64,000 nt of DNA from Actinoplanes sp. TBRC 11911 (GCF_012933445.1 NZ_JABBNC010000002.1:186001-250000); one strand, 5' to 3'. Counted from the stretch's first letter, positions 46,757 through 55,738 are shown. Translations and numbers: made by a program. The notes: a model not told the origin generated them from the sequence alone.

Positions 46757-49700
46757 GTGATGTCATCTTCTCCCCCGCTCGTCGTCGCTGATCGGTACCG
46801 GCTCGTTGCGCCGCTCGGTCAGGGCGGGATGGGTCGTGTCTGGCGGGCGACGGACGTCGTGCTTCATCGCGAAGTCGCCATCAAAGAGCTCGTTCCGCCG
46901 CCGGGGCTCACGCCCGCCGAGCGGCAGGAGATGCGCGAGCGGTCGCTGCGCGAGGCGCGCGCGATCGCCCGGCTCAACAACGTCAACGTGGTTCGCGTCT
47001 TCGACGTCCTGCGGACGGATGCCGACCCGTGGATCGTCATGGAGTACGTGCCGTCCCGCTCCCTGCAGGACACCCTCGCCGCCGACGGCCCGTTCAACCC
47101 GGTCCGGACCGCCGAGATCGGCCTGGGGGTGCTGGGCGCGCTGCGTGCGGCGCACCGGGCCGGCGTGGTGCACCGCGACGTGAAGCCGGGCAACGTGCTG
47201 ATCGGCGCCGACGGCCGGGTCGTGCTCACCGACTTCGGCCTGGCCACCGTGCCCGGCGACCCGAACGTGACGCGCACCGGCCTGGTGCTGGGCTCTCCCG
47301 CGTACATCGCTCCGGAGCGCGCCCGCGACGGCACCGCCGGTCCGGCCGCCGACCTCTGGTCGCTCGGCGCCACGCTGTACGCCGCGGTCGAGGGCGCCTC
47401 GCCGTTCGCCCGGCCGTCGGCGATCGCCACGCTGGCCGCCTTGGCCACCGAGAACCCGCCGCCCGCGCGCAACGCCGGCTCGCTCAAGCCGGTGCTCAAC
47501 GGCCTGCTCCGCAAGGACCCGGCGCACCGCATCAGCGCCGAGGAGGCCGAGCGCCTGCTGCTCCGCGCCTCCGGGCGTCGGTCCAAGCTGGCCTTCCCGA
47601 TGAGCCCGACCATGCGCCGGCCGGGTGTCGGGCGCGAGCGGCCCGCTCTGCCGGGTGTGACTTCGCCCACAGGCTCCTCGCCGGTGGTGCCCGGTCCCCG
47701 TCCGCCGGTTGCTCCGGCGCGCCCGGCCAGCCCGCCCGGTTCCACGGCTGTTCCTGGGGGCCGTCCGGCGGTCGGCCAGAGCCGGCCGCCGGTCTATGTC
47801 CCGGGCAAGGCTCCGGTCGGCAGCGACAAGCCGACCCGCGTCGACGGCCCGAAGGTCGAACCGCCACGCCTCGATGCCACCCGCGTCGACGGCCCACCAA
47901 TCCGAGACGATCAAAACCCGAGATTTGGTACGCGACGGGGCAGCGCCACACCCGCACCAGCCCAGTCCCCGGCCCCGGAGCAGGGACGGACCGATCCCGC
48001 CCCGAGCACCGGTCTCGCCCGCACGCGTCGAGGCGAGGTGGGTTCCTTCACCGCGGCCGACGTCGCCGCCGCGCGCCGCAAGCAGGCCGCCCCCGAGCAC
48101 GAACGGTCCCTTGCCGAGGCGACCGCCCTGATCCGCAAGCCGGAGCCCGAGCCGCAAGCGCCGAAGCCCCCCGCCGACGCGACCACCGTCCTGCAGCCGA
48201 AGGCGAAGCCGGCCGACGCCACGTCGGTGCTCCCGCCGTCCAGGCCCAAGCAGGCGCCCGCCGACGCCACCTCGGTGCTCCCGCCGGCGCAGGCGAGGCC
48301 GGCCGACGCCACGTCCGTGCTCCCGCCGACAAAACCGAGGCAGCGCCCCGCCGAGCCCCGCCCCACAGCGACAGAGCCCGCCCAGTCAAAGCCCGCCCAG
48401 TCAAAGCCCGCCGAGGCGAAGCCCGCAAAGGCTCAGCCCGCCGAGCCGAAGCTCCCGGAGACGAAGCCCGCGGAGACGAAGCTCGCGGAGACGAAGCTCG
48501 CGGAGACGACGCCAACCCAGACGACACCCGCCGCGACCAAGCCGACCGCGCTAAAGCCCGCCGAGACAGCGTCGTCCGAGACGGCACCGGCTGAGTCAAA
48601 GCCCACCGCGCCCAAGTCCGCAGAGTCGAAGCTCGCTGAGACCACAGCGGCCGACTCAGAGCGCGCCGAGACTGCGGCCGGGTCGGATTCCGTCAACGCC
48701 ACGTCGGCGGGCTCAAAGCTGACCGAGACCGAAGCAGCAGCCTCGAAGGTCGCCGAGACCGACGCGTCCGGGTCAGAGCTCGCTGCGACTGCGGCGGCTG
48801 AGTCGGCGCCCGTCAAGGCCACGTCGGCGGACTCCAAGCTGGCCGAGGCAACTGCGGCCGAGTCGAAGTTGGCCGAGGCAACAGCGGCCGAGTCGAAGTT
48901 GGCCGAGGCAACAGCGGCCGAGTCGAAGCTCGCTGAGACCACAGCAGCGGAGTCGAAGCCAGCCGCCGAGTCGAAACTCGCTGACACCACAGCGGCCGAG
49001 TCGGAGCCTGCCACGGCCACGTCGCCAGACAAGCTCACCGAGACCACAGCGCCCGATTCGAAGCTCGCCGCCGTGACCGAGTCCAAGACGACGCCGGCAG
49101 AGACCACGGCCGCCGAGTCAACGCCCGCCGAGACCACGTCGCCAGAGTCGGCCGCCGGTGCCAAGACCGAGCCGAAGCCCGCCGACACGAAACCGGCCGC
49201 ATCAAAGGTCGCCAACGCCGACGCGACCTCGGTCCTCCCGCCGTCTCAGGCGAAACCGGCCGACGCCACGTCCGTGCTCCCGCCCACCAAAGCGAAGCCA
49301 ACGACCCCGGCCAAGAACGACACGCCCGCGGCGAAGACGAAGCCCGCCGACGCGACGACCGTCCTCCCGCCGTCCAAGAAGACCGCCCGCAACGAACCAG
49401 CGGCCGAGGGCGGCGACGACCAGAGCCCTCAACTGGCCTTCCCCCTCGCGCGCCCGGCCCCGAAGGCGAAGCCCGCCCGCCAAAAGGCGAAGGCCTATGC
49501 CCCGGCCCCCCAGCCGGAACCCGACGAACTGGTCTCGGCCGGCTCGATGCCCGGCCGCCCGGCGGCCCGCCCGGCGTGGCGTCCGATGGAGGTCCGCTCC
49601 TCCCCGGGCATCACGGTCTTCGGCACCCGGCTCACGTACCGCCAGGCCGCCATCGGCGCCGGCGTCCTCCTCGTGGTGCTGATCCTGCTGATCACCCTGA

Positions 49701-50323
49701 TCGTGCAGGCGGTCGGCGGCGACGACAAGAAGGCCGCCCTAACGCCCGCCCCGGCCACGACGGGCCAGAACCAGAACAAGACGCCGAACGGCCAGTCCAG
49801 CCAGGCCTCCGAGCCGAACCCGCCGTCCGCCCAGCCCAGCAAGCCTGCCGCCACCACCGCCCCGGTCCTGCCCGCCGGTTGGTCGGTGCGCACCATCGGG
49901 CCGAGCGACGGCACCCCCGGCCTGCTCCTCCCGCTGCCGAATAACGCCACCCAGCAAAACGGCGAGAGCCCCGGCGAGCTGCGGTTCCGGTGGGACAACC
50001 GGCTGCTGATCGTCGGCCGGAGCGGCAAACCCGCGCCGGACGCGCTGAAAGACTCGCAGCAGCAGGAGGCCTCGCGCCGCGGCGACTACGCCAACTACAC
50101 CAATCTCGGCATCAAGCCGGTCACCTGGCGCACCTACGACTCGGTTGCCGACTGGGAGTTCCTCTACACCACGGGCACCGGTAACCCGCAGCACGTCGTC
50201 GCCCGCAACATCCGGGTGGACAGCAAGAGGGCGTACACCCTGAAGTGGTACACCTCGCCCGACGACTGGAACGCCGCGAACGCCGACCTCCAGGCCATAT
50301 ATCAGGGTTTCCAGCCCAAATAG
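46757..50323 (+). CDS. Giant Ser/Thr protein kinase with low-complexity linker and sensor domain
   Basis: This is a 1188-residue receptor kinase. Residues 13-270 are a complete Hanks-type kinase (LGQGGMGRVW, VAIKE, HRDVKPGN, DFG, GSPAYIAPE). Residues 270-930 are a disordered Ala/Pro/Lys/Glu/Thr linker. Seven DAT[ST]VL motifs occur in two clusters near 474-520 and 821-880, mostly followed by PP, on either side of a long block of about 10-residue repeats (ESKLAEATAA type). One TM helix is near 965-986, then a 200-residue extracytoplasmic domain without PASTA repeats. GTG 46757 or ATG 46760 is the start. It is divergent from accE and is followed after 36 nt by an M50 protease gene. Confidence 0.9.
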   Translation: MMSSSPPLVVADRYRLVAPLGQGGMGRVWRATDVVLHREVAIKELVPPPGLTPAERQEMRERSLREARAIARLNNVNVVRVFDVLRTDADPWIVMEYVPSRSLQDTLAADGPFNPVRTAEIGLGVLGALRAAHRAGVVHRDVKPGNVLIGADGRVVLTDFGLATVPGDPNVTRTGLVLGSPAYIAPERARDGTAGPAADLWSLGATLYAAVEGASPFARPSAIATLAALATENPPPARNAGSLKPVLNGLLRKDPAHRISAEEAERLLLRASGRRSKLAFPMSPTMRRPGVGRERPALPGVTSPTGSSPVVPGPRPPVAPARPASPPGSTAVPGGRPAVGQSRPPVYVPGKAPVGSDKPTRVDGPKVEPPRLDATRVDGPPIRDDQNPRFGTRRGSATPAPAQSPAPEQGRTDPAPSTGLARTRRGEVGSFTAADVAAARRKQAAPEHERSLAEATALIRKPEPEPQAPKPPADATTVLQPKAKPADATSVLPPSRPKQAPADATSVLPPAQARPADATSVLPPTKPRQRPAEPRPTATEPAQSKPAQSKPAEAKPAKAQPAEPKLPETKPAETKLAETKLAETTPTQTTPAATKPTALKPAETASSETAPAESKPTAPKSAESKLAETTAADSERAETAAGSDSVNATSAGSKLTETEAAASKVAETDASGSELAATAAAESAPVKATSADSKLAEATAAESKLAEATAAESKLAEATAAESKLAETTAAESKPAAESKLADTTAAESEPATATSPDKLTETTAPDSKLAAVTESKTTPAETTAAESTPAETTSPESAAGAKTEPKPADTKPAASKVANADATSVLPPSQAKPADATSVLPPTKAKPTTPAKNDTPAAKTKPADATTVLPPSKKTARNEPAAEGGDDQSPQLAFPLARPAPKAKPARQKAKAYAPAPQPEPDELVSAGSMPGRPAARPAWRPMEVRSSPGITVFGTRLTYRQAAIGAGVLLVVLILLITLIVQAVGGDDKKAALTPAPATTGQNQNKTPNGQSSQASEPNPPSAQPSKPAATTAPVLPAGWSVRTIGPSDGTPGLLLPLPNNATQQNGESPGELRFRWDNRLLIVGRSGKPAPDALKDSQQQEASRRGDYANYTNLGIKPVTWRTYDSVADWEFLYTTGTGNPQHVVARNIRVDSKRAYTLKWYTSPDDWNAANADLQAIYQGFQPK
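48841..48930 (+). repeat. Three nearly identical 30-bp repeats inside the kinase linker
   Basis: Units begin at 48841, 48871 and 48901, each starting GGCCGAGGCAAC and differing at only one or two positions. More diverged units continue on both sides. They encode the 10-residue repeat SKLAEATAAE. The near identity indicates recent expansion within the gene. Confidence 0.9.
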
Positions 50324-50359
50324 GGCTGCGCACAGGGTGATCGGATACAGTTCCGCGCT

Positions 50360-51091
50360 GTGTCGATCGACGGTGTGACGGACCTCTGGGACAAACTGTT
50401 CGGCGCCCAGCCGGACCCGCCCGGCCTGCTGGTGCTGCTCACCGCGCTCGCCGGTCTGCTCGCGGTGGCGTTCCGTCCGGTGTGGCGGGTCGCGCGCAAC
50501 GCGGTGACCATCGCGCACGAGGGCGGCCACGCGTTCTTCGCCCTGATCACCGGCCGCCGGTTGCGCGGCATCCGGCTGGAGTTCGACACGTCCGGCCTCA
50601 CGCTCTCGTCCGGCAAGCCGACCGGCATCGGCATGATGCTCACGCTGCTCGGCGGCTACATCGCCCCGTCCCTGGTCGGCGTGCTCGGCGCCTGGCTGCT
50701 CGGCGGCAACCGGATCACCCTGCTGCTGTGGCTGGCCGTACTCCTGCTGCTGGTCATGCTGATCAACATCCGGAACCTGTTCGGCGTGCTCTCCATCCTG
50801 GTCACCGGCGCGGTCGTGGTGATCATTTCCCTGTACGCCTCCCCGCACGTCCAATCCGTCTTCGCGTACGCCGGTGTCTGGTTCCTGTTGTTCGGCGGTG
50901 TCCGGCCCGTCTTCGAGCTGCAGAGCCTGCGCAATCGCGGCCGTCTGCCCGGCTCCGACGCCGACCAGCTCGCCGGCGTCACCCACGTACCGGCGATCTT
51001 CTGGGTCGGCGTCTTCCTGGTCGTCAACCTGGCCGCCCTGGTCGTCGGCGGCTTCCTGCTGGCCGGCCAGTGGCTACCGTCGACCAGCTGA
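50360..51091 (+). CDS. M50-like membrane metalloprotease
   Basis: This 243-residue membrane protein has about seven hydrophobic segments and a zinc-binding HEGGH at residues 53-57, at the start of a helix (VTIAHEGGHAFFALI). This matches the M50B-like family related to site-2 proteases. The second conserved region GGYIAPSLVGVLGAWLL and the late NIRNLFGVLSIL are also shared with the next gene. GTG 50360 is 36 nt after the kinase stop, so the two may be co-transcribed. The substrate is unknown; a role in cleaving a membrane regulator is only a family-based guess. Confidence 0.82.
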   Translation: MSIDGVTDLWDKLFGAQPDPPGLLVLLTALAGLLAVAFRPVWRVARNAVTIAHEGGHAFFALITGRRLRGIRLEFDTSGLTLSSGKPTGIGMMLTLLGGYIAPSLVGVLGAWLLGGNRITLLLWLAVLLLLVMLINIRNLFGVLSILVTGAVVVIISLYASPHVQSVFAYAGVWFLLFGGVRPVFELQSLRNRGRLPGSDADQLAGVTHVPAIFWVGVFLVVNLAALVVGGFLLAGQWLPSTS

Positions 51092-51154
51092 CAAGCGCAT
51101 ATATCGGAACGTCGGCGGATGTGATCTAGGACACGATCCAATTAGGTTCAGGTC

Positions 51155-51817
51155 ATGGCCAATGTCGGCATGGCGTGGACCACCGGAGTCGTGGCGTTCG
51201 TGGCCGCTGTGCCGTTGTGGCGTTTCACAACGCACGCCATCACGATCGCGCATGAGGGCGGCCACGCGATGTTCGGGTCGCTGGTCGGCCTGTTCGTCAA
51301 GAAGGTCACCATCGACCGGGGCGGGGGTGGAACCTCGTTCACTAAGGAGCCGAAGGATCTGAGCCTGCTGCAAATCCTCGCCGTTGGCTTGACCGGCTAT
51401 CTCGGTCCGTCGATCTTCGGCTTCGCTGGTGCATGGATGCTTGTGCACGACATTTCGCCGCGTTCCGTGCTGCTCATGACGCTCGTTCTGATGGCCATGC
51501 TGCTGGTCATGGTGCGCAGCTTGTTCGGCTTCTTGGCCGTGCCGTTAACCGGCGCCCTGATCTGGGTTGTCGCGATGCGGTCGACCGAACAAGTCCAGCT
51601 GGTCTTCGCGTATATCTGGATATGGTTCCTACTAATGGGCGGTACCCGTCAGATCCCCGAGCTGTTCTCCGTCTGGAAGCAGGGCGGCGAACCGGACACG
51701 GGCAACCTCGCTGTGAGGACCGGGCTGTCGACGGCGTTTTTCGTGGCCCTCTTCTGGCTTCTTTCGGTGGCTGCCCTGGTCTACGGCGGCGTGTTGTTAC
51801 TCCGCCACACGCCCTAG
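51155..51817 (+). CDS. M50-like membrane metalloprotease, second paralogue
   Basis: This 220-residue paralogue of the preceding protein retains HEGGH (33-37, ITIAHEGGHAMFG), LTGYLGPSIFGFAGAW, MVRSLFGFLAVPLTGAL and the WFLLMGGTRQIPELF block. It lacks the N-terminal 20 residues of its neighbour. Third-base GC is lower than in 50360-51091, so the pair is not a recent duplication made in place, or the second copy arrived separately. An 18-bp repeat arm begins 2 nt after its stop codon. Confidence 0.82.
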   Translation: MANVGMAWTTGVVAFVAAVPLWRFTTHAITIAHEGGHAMFGSLVGLFVKKVTIDRGGGGTSFTKEPKDLSLLQILAVGLTGYLGPSIFGFAGAWMLVHDISPRSVLLMTLVLMAMLLVMVRSLFGFLAVPLTGALIWVVAMRSTEQVQLVFAYIWIWFLLMGGTRQIPELFSVWKQGGEPDTGNLAVRTGLSTAFFVALFWLLSVAALVYGGVLLLRHTP

Positions 51818-51818
51818 C

Positions 51819-51836
51819 CTAGACGAGTAGGTCCTA
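51819..51836. repeat. Left arm of the 18-bp inverted repeat
   Basis: CTAGACGAGTAGGTCCTA matches the complement of 52327-52344 at 17 of 18 positions. It begins 2 nt after the stop of the M50 paralogue. Confidence 0.9.
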
Positions 51837-51910
51837 ACCGTGGTGGTAGGCGGTGAGTGATCTGGCCACGGTGTAGCTCCGGTGGTGAGGCGTTGTGGCG
51901 ATTCGTTAGC

Positions 51911-52150
51911 GGCTGGGCGGTCTCGCTATGTGGACACTGCGGTCACATCGTGGATTTTTTGTGAACCTTGGAGAGTTGCGCCCACATAGGAGCCATAACT
52001 CTCCAAGGTTCACATTCGGCCGGAACAATCTGCCGGGCGAAAGCCGCGTTACGTGACAAAGGTATTCTCTACAATGGACGCGGGTCTCACATTGCGGACG
52101 GTGGGTCCATGATGTGGGCGCGGGTCTCAGTAGGCGGTCGCCCGTCTCAC
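51911..52150. repeat. Intergenic repeat family, copy B, with a 17-bp stem-loop
   Basis: This copy is homologous to 42390-42650 (see copy A). Its centre is a perfect inverted repeat: GTGAACCTTGGAGAGTT at 51961-51977 and its complement at 51997-52013, with a 19-nt loop. The right half repeats variants of a CACATTGCG/ACAATGGA motif. Confidence 0.8.
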
Positions 52151-52326
52151 GGAATGGACGCGCCGCACGGCCGCGCGCCGAGCCCGCCTGTCCAGCTGCC
52201 CAGCCATCCGACAAATCTCGGGAAATATCGGATATACGAGACGGGTGGCGGGGCTGGTGGTTGCACGGTGATCAGATCACTGGCTCGCCTGCGGTCACCG
52301 GCTCGCCTACGGCCACCGACTCGGCC

Positions 52327-52344
52327 TAGGACTTACTCGTCTAG
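52327..52344. repeat. Right arm of the 18-bp inverted repeat
   Basis: TAGGACTTACTCGTCTAG is the inverted counterpart of 51819-51836. It includes the accD stop codon (52341-52343), so the element reaches the very end of the gene. Confidence 0.9.
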
Positions 52345-53939
52345 AGCGGAATGTTCCCGTGCTTCTTCGGCGGCAGCGTCTCCCTCTTCGTACGCAGCGT
52401 CCGTAACGCCCGCGTCACCTGCGCCCGCGTCTGCGACGGCTGAATCACCGCGTCCACGTACCCGCGCTCGGCAGCGATATACGGGTTGGCCAGCGCATCC
52501 TCATACTCCTGTACGAGTTCGGCCCGCTTCTCCACCGGATCGTCCGCCCCGGCCAGCTCCCCGCGATACAGAATGTTCACCGCGCCCTGCGCACCCATCA
52601 CGGCGATTTGCGCGGTGGGCCACGCGAAGTTCATGTCCGCGCCCAGGTGCTTCGACCCCATCACGTCGTACGCCCCGCCGTACGCCTTGCGCGTGATCAC
52701 CGTGACCTTCGGGACCGTGGCCTCGGCGTACGCGTAAATGAGTTTGGCGCCGCGCCGGATGATGCCGTCCCACTCCTGGGAGGTGCCGGGCAGGAAGCCG
52801 GGCACGTCCACGAACGTGACCACCGGGATGTTGAAGGCGTCGCACGTGCGGACGAAACGCGCGGCCTTCTCGCTGGCCACGATGTCGAGCGTGCCGGCCA
52901 GGTGCATCGGCTGGTTGGCGACCACGCCGACCGGGCGGCCCTCGACACGCCCGAAGCCGACCACGATGTTCTGCGCGTAGAGCGGCTGCACCTCGAGGAA
53001 GTCGTCGACGACCGTTTCGACAACCTTTTTGATGTCGTACGGCTGGTTCGCGGAGTCCGGGATCAGCGTGTCGAGCGCGAGATCAACGTCGGACGGCGCC
53101 AAATCCGAAACCGTGTCGAAAACGGTCGGTTCGTCCAAATTGTTCGAAGGCAGGTACGTCAGCAACGCGCGTACGTAATCAATCGCGTCGTCCTCGTCGG
53201 ACGCCAGGTAGTGCGCGTTGCCGCTGCGGGTGTTGTGGGTGCGTGCGCCGCCCAGCTCCTCGAAGCCGACCTCCTCGCCGGTCACCGTCTTGATCACGTC
53301 CGGGCCGGTGATGAACATGTGCGAGGTCTGATCGACCATCACGGTGAAGTCGGTGAGCGCCGGCGAGTACACGGCACCGCCCGCGCTCGGGCCCATGATC
53401 AGCGAGATCTGCGGGATGACGCCGCTGGCCCGCACGTTGCGGAAGAAGATGTCGGCGTACAGGCCGAGCGCGACCACGCCCTCCTGGATGCGGGCGCCGC
53501 CCGAGTCGTTGATGCCGATGACCGGGCAGCCGATCTTCATGGCCAGGTCGAGCACCTTGACGATCTTTTCGCCGAAGACCTCGCCGAGCGATCCGCCGAA
53601 CACCGTGAAGTCCTGGGAGAACACGCAGACCTGACGGCCGTCGACGGTTCCGTGGCCGGTGACCACGCCGTCGCCGTACGGGCGGTTCTTCTCCAGTCCG
53701 AAGCTGGTCGAGCGGTGCCGGGCGAGCTCGTCCAGCTCGACGAAGGACCCCTCGTCGAGCAGCATCGCGATGCGTTCCCGGGCGGTCTTCTTGCCGCGCG
53801 AGTGCTGCTTCTCGACGGCTCGCTCGGACCCGGCGTGCACCGCCTCGTCGGTGCGCCGGGCCAGGTCGGCCAGCTTGCCGGCGGTGGTGTGGATATCGGC
53901 CTCGGCCTGGTCCTGCTGCGCTGTCACGGTGTCCCTCAC
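52341..53939 (-). CDS. accD: Acyl-CoA carboxylase beta subunit (propionyl/acetyl-CoA carboxyltransferase)
   Basis: This 532-residue carboxyltransferase transfers CO2 from biotin to acyl-CoA. It has both crotonase-like halves: [21 protein letters not shown] near the N-terminus, [13 protein letters not shown] and [16 protein letters not shown] in the acyl-CoA-binding half, and [19 protein letters not shown] and the oxyanion-hole [12 protein letters not shown] in the second half. The length and motifs fit the AccD5/PccB group, so propionyl-CoA is a likely substrate. AccE and AccA are on the same strand farther along; birA is divergent. Confidence 0.95.
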   Translation of the reverse strand: MRDTVTAQQDQAEADIHTTAGKLADLARRTDEAVHAGSERAVEKQHSRGKKTARERIAMLLDEGSFVELDELARHRSTSFGLEKNRPYGDGVVTGHGTVDGRQVCVFSQDFTVFGGSLGEVFGEKIVKVLDLAMKIGCPVIGINDSGGARIQEGVVALGLYADIFFRNVRASGVIPQISLIMGPSAGGAVYSPALTDFTVMVDQTSHMFITGPDVIKTVTGEEVGFEELGGARTHNTRSGNAHYLASDEDDAIDYVRALLTYLPSNNLDEPTVFDTVSDLAPSDVDLALDTLIPDSANQPYDIKKVVETVVDDFLEVQPLYAQNIVVGFGRVEGRPVGVVANQPMHLAGTLDIVASEKAARFVRTCDAFNIPVVTFVDVPGFLPGTSQEWDGIIRRGAKLIYAYAEATVPKVTVITRKAYGGAYDVMGSKHLGADMNFAWPTAQIAVMGAQGAVNILYRGELAGADDPVEKRAELVQEYEDALANPYIAAERGYVDAVIQPSQTRAQVTRALRTLRTKRETLPPKKHGNIPL

Positions 53940-54036
53940 GCTCTCCGGCGACGTCAGCGATGATCGTAGTGCGAAGCATCCTCAGGCGTCGCTACGGGTG
54001 CGTTTCGCACCCAATGCCCCATTCGTTACGGAAGGC

Positions 54037-54861
54037 GTGACGAACTGGTTGACCGCGGCCGGGCTCGCCCTTTTCGCCGGTGGGCTGGCCACATTGATCT
54101 GCTTCCGCGCGGTGCTCTTCGGCGGCGGCACCCGGCGTGGGCGGCGCGGTCGGCGGCCGAACGACCGGCTGCCGGATGACCGGCGGACGGCCGCCCGGCA
54201 GCCCGCCGGCACGCCGCGACGCAGGCAGAATGCCGTCAAACCCCCCACAGTAGAGCCACGCCGGCGTCGCTCGGAGCCCCCGATCCCGGACGATCGCGGC
54301 GGCTTGGCGTCCATCGGGTTCGCCGAATACGAAATCTCGGCCGCCGAATACGAAATCTCAGCCGCCGAGTACGAAATGCCGCCCACCGCCGACGAAATCC
54401 CGGTCGGCGAGGACGCCATGCCGATCGACTTCCTGGACGACGACCCCGACCCGCCCACGGTGCTGGACCGCTCACCCCGCCGCGTCGGTCACCGCGCCGA
54501 AGGATGGATCCGCCCCCAATACAGCGACGACCAACCCCCCAGCGCCGCCGGCGACTACTGGACGCCGCCACCGAGCGACCCGGACCCGGCGGGCTGGGAA
54601 CCGTCGGCGCGCGGCTACGGCTGGCCGGTCCAGGTGGAGCGGCTGCCACCGGTACCGGCGTACGAACCCTCGACCGGTTTCGATCTGCACCCCGAGCCGA
54701 CGGAGGTGGTGCCGGCCGCGGACCGCCCCCACCTGCCCCGATCATGGTCGAGCCGGGACGACAAGCCGCGTCGCCGGCCCCGCCCACGACCGCGTCCGGC
54801 CGCCTCGGTCGACGGCAACGGCGTCTATGTGAGCAGGCACGCAGCCGATCCGCCACGATGA
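54037..54861 (+). CDS. Single-pass membrane protein of unknown function
   Basis: This is a 274-residue protein starting at GTG 54037. The N-terminus is one hydrophobic helix (WLTAAGLALFAGGLATLICF). The remainder is Arg/Pro/Asp-rich and likely disordered. A 21-bp repeat at 54322-54378 gives three copies of a short EYEISAA motif. No domain is recognised. It lies between accD (divergent) and birA, 18 nt before the latter, and may be co-transcribed with birA. The start could differ, because the GGAAGG site is very close to the GTG. Confidence 0.7.
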   Translation: MTNWLTAAGLALFAGGLATLICFRAVLFGGGTRRGRRGRRPNDRLPDDRRTAARQPAGTPRRRQNAVKPPTVEPRRRRSEPPIPDDRGGLASIGFAEYEISAAEYEISAAEYEMPPTADEIPVGEDAMPIDFLDDDPDPPTVLDRSPRRVGHRAEGWIRPQYSDDQPPSAAGDYWTPPPSDPDPAGWEPSARGYGWPVQVERLPPVPAYEPSTGFDLHPEPTEVVPAADRPHLPRSWSSRDDKPRRRPRPRPRPAASVDGNGVYVSRHAADPPR

Positions 54862-54879
54862 TCCGACTAGGCTCCTAGG

Positions 54880-55734
54880 GTGAGTTCGCCGTTTTCCGAC
54901 CTTGATCGCCCGCCGCTCTCCGCGCGGGCGCTCGATCACGCGCTGGTCACCCCGGACGGGTTCTGGACCAGCATCGCCGTGCGCGCGCAGACCGGCTCGA
55001 CAAACGCCGACGCCGCCGCCGAGGCCCGCGCCGGTGCGCCCGAGGGCCTCGTCGTGGTCGCCGAGGAACAGGTCGCCGGGCGCGGCCGCCGGGACCGCCA
55101 GTGGGTGTCGCCGCCCCGGGCCGGGCTGGCCGTCAGCGTTCTGCTGCGCCCGGGCCGCGCGAACGAGGAACGCGGCTGGCGTGCGGTGCCCGCCGGGGCG
55201 TACGGCTGGCTGCCCTTGCTGGCCGGGGTGGCCCTGCTGGAGGCGGTGGACCGGGTGGCCGAGGTGGACGACGCCGCCCTGAAATGGCCGAACGACCTGC
55301 TGGTGGGCGGCCGCAAATGCGCCGGGATCCTGGCCGAGGCGGTCGGTGACGCGGTGGTGATCGGCTTGGGCGTGAACGTGTCGACCCGGGCCGAGGAACT
55401 GCCCGAGACGACCGGCGTGCCGGCCACCTCGCTGCGGGTCGCCGGCGCGAAGACGACCGATCGTGACCCGCTGCTGCGGGCTCTGCTGCGCGGCGTCGCC
55501 TCCTGGTACGCGGGCTGGCGGGACGCGGACGCCGACGCGGAGATGTCCGGCCTGCTCGCGGCGTACCGGCGGCGTTGCTCGACGATCGGCCGCCCGGTGC
55601 GCGTGCTGCTGCCCGGCGGCGGCGCGCTGGAGGGCGAGGCGACCGAGGTGGACGGTCAAGGTCAGTTGGTCGTCCGGACGGCTGACGGCCTCACGCATCG
55701 TGTCTCGGCGGGTGACGTGCTGCACGTACGCTGA
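54880..55734 (+). CDS. birA: Biotin--[acetyl-CoA-carboxylase] ligase
   Basis: This 284-residue enzyme activates biotin with ATP and attaches it to the AccA carrier domain. The biotin-binding GSTNADAAAEARAG, the adenylate loop AGRGRRDRQW, and KWPNDLLVGGRKCAGIL are all present, with a C-terminal SH3-like domain. There is no N-terminal DNA-binding domain, so it is a monofunctional ligase. GTG 54880 starts near the first conserved block. Its place beside accD is typical of actinobacteria. Confidence 0.95.
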   Translation: MSSPFSDLDRPPLSARALDHALVTPDGFWTSIAVRAQTGSTNADAAAEARAGAPEGLVVVAEEQVAGRGRRDRQWVSPPRAGLAVSVLLRPGRANEERGWRAVPAGAYGWLPLLAGVALLEAVDRVAEVDDAALKWPNDLLVGGRKCAGILAEAVGDAVVIGLGVNVSTRAEELPETTGVPATSLRVAGAKTTDRDPLLRALLRGVASWYAGWRDADADAEMSGLLAAYRRRCSTIGRPVRVLLPGGGALEGEATEVDGQGQLVVRTADGLTHRVSAGDVLHVR

Positions 55735-55738
55735 CCGC

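Larger units (their letters stand above)
51818..52340. other. 523-bp intergenic region bounded by inverted repeats
   Basis: No gene is supported. The region lies between the convergent M50 and accD genes. It is framed by 18-bp inverted repeats at 51819-51836 and 52327-52344, and contains copy B of the intergenic repeat (51911-52150) with a 17-bp stem-loop. At 52276-52320 it also has two imperfect 18-bp direct repeats (GGCTCGCCT.CGG.CACCG). It appears to be an inserted non-coding element. Confidence 0.8.
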
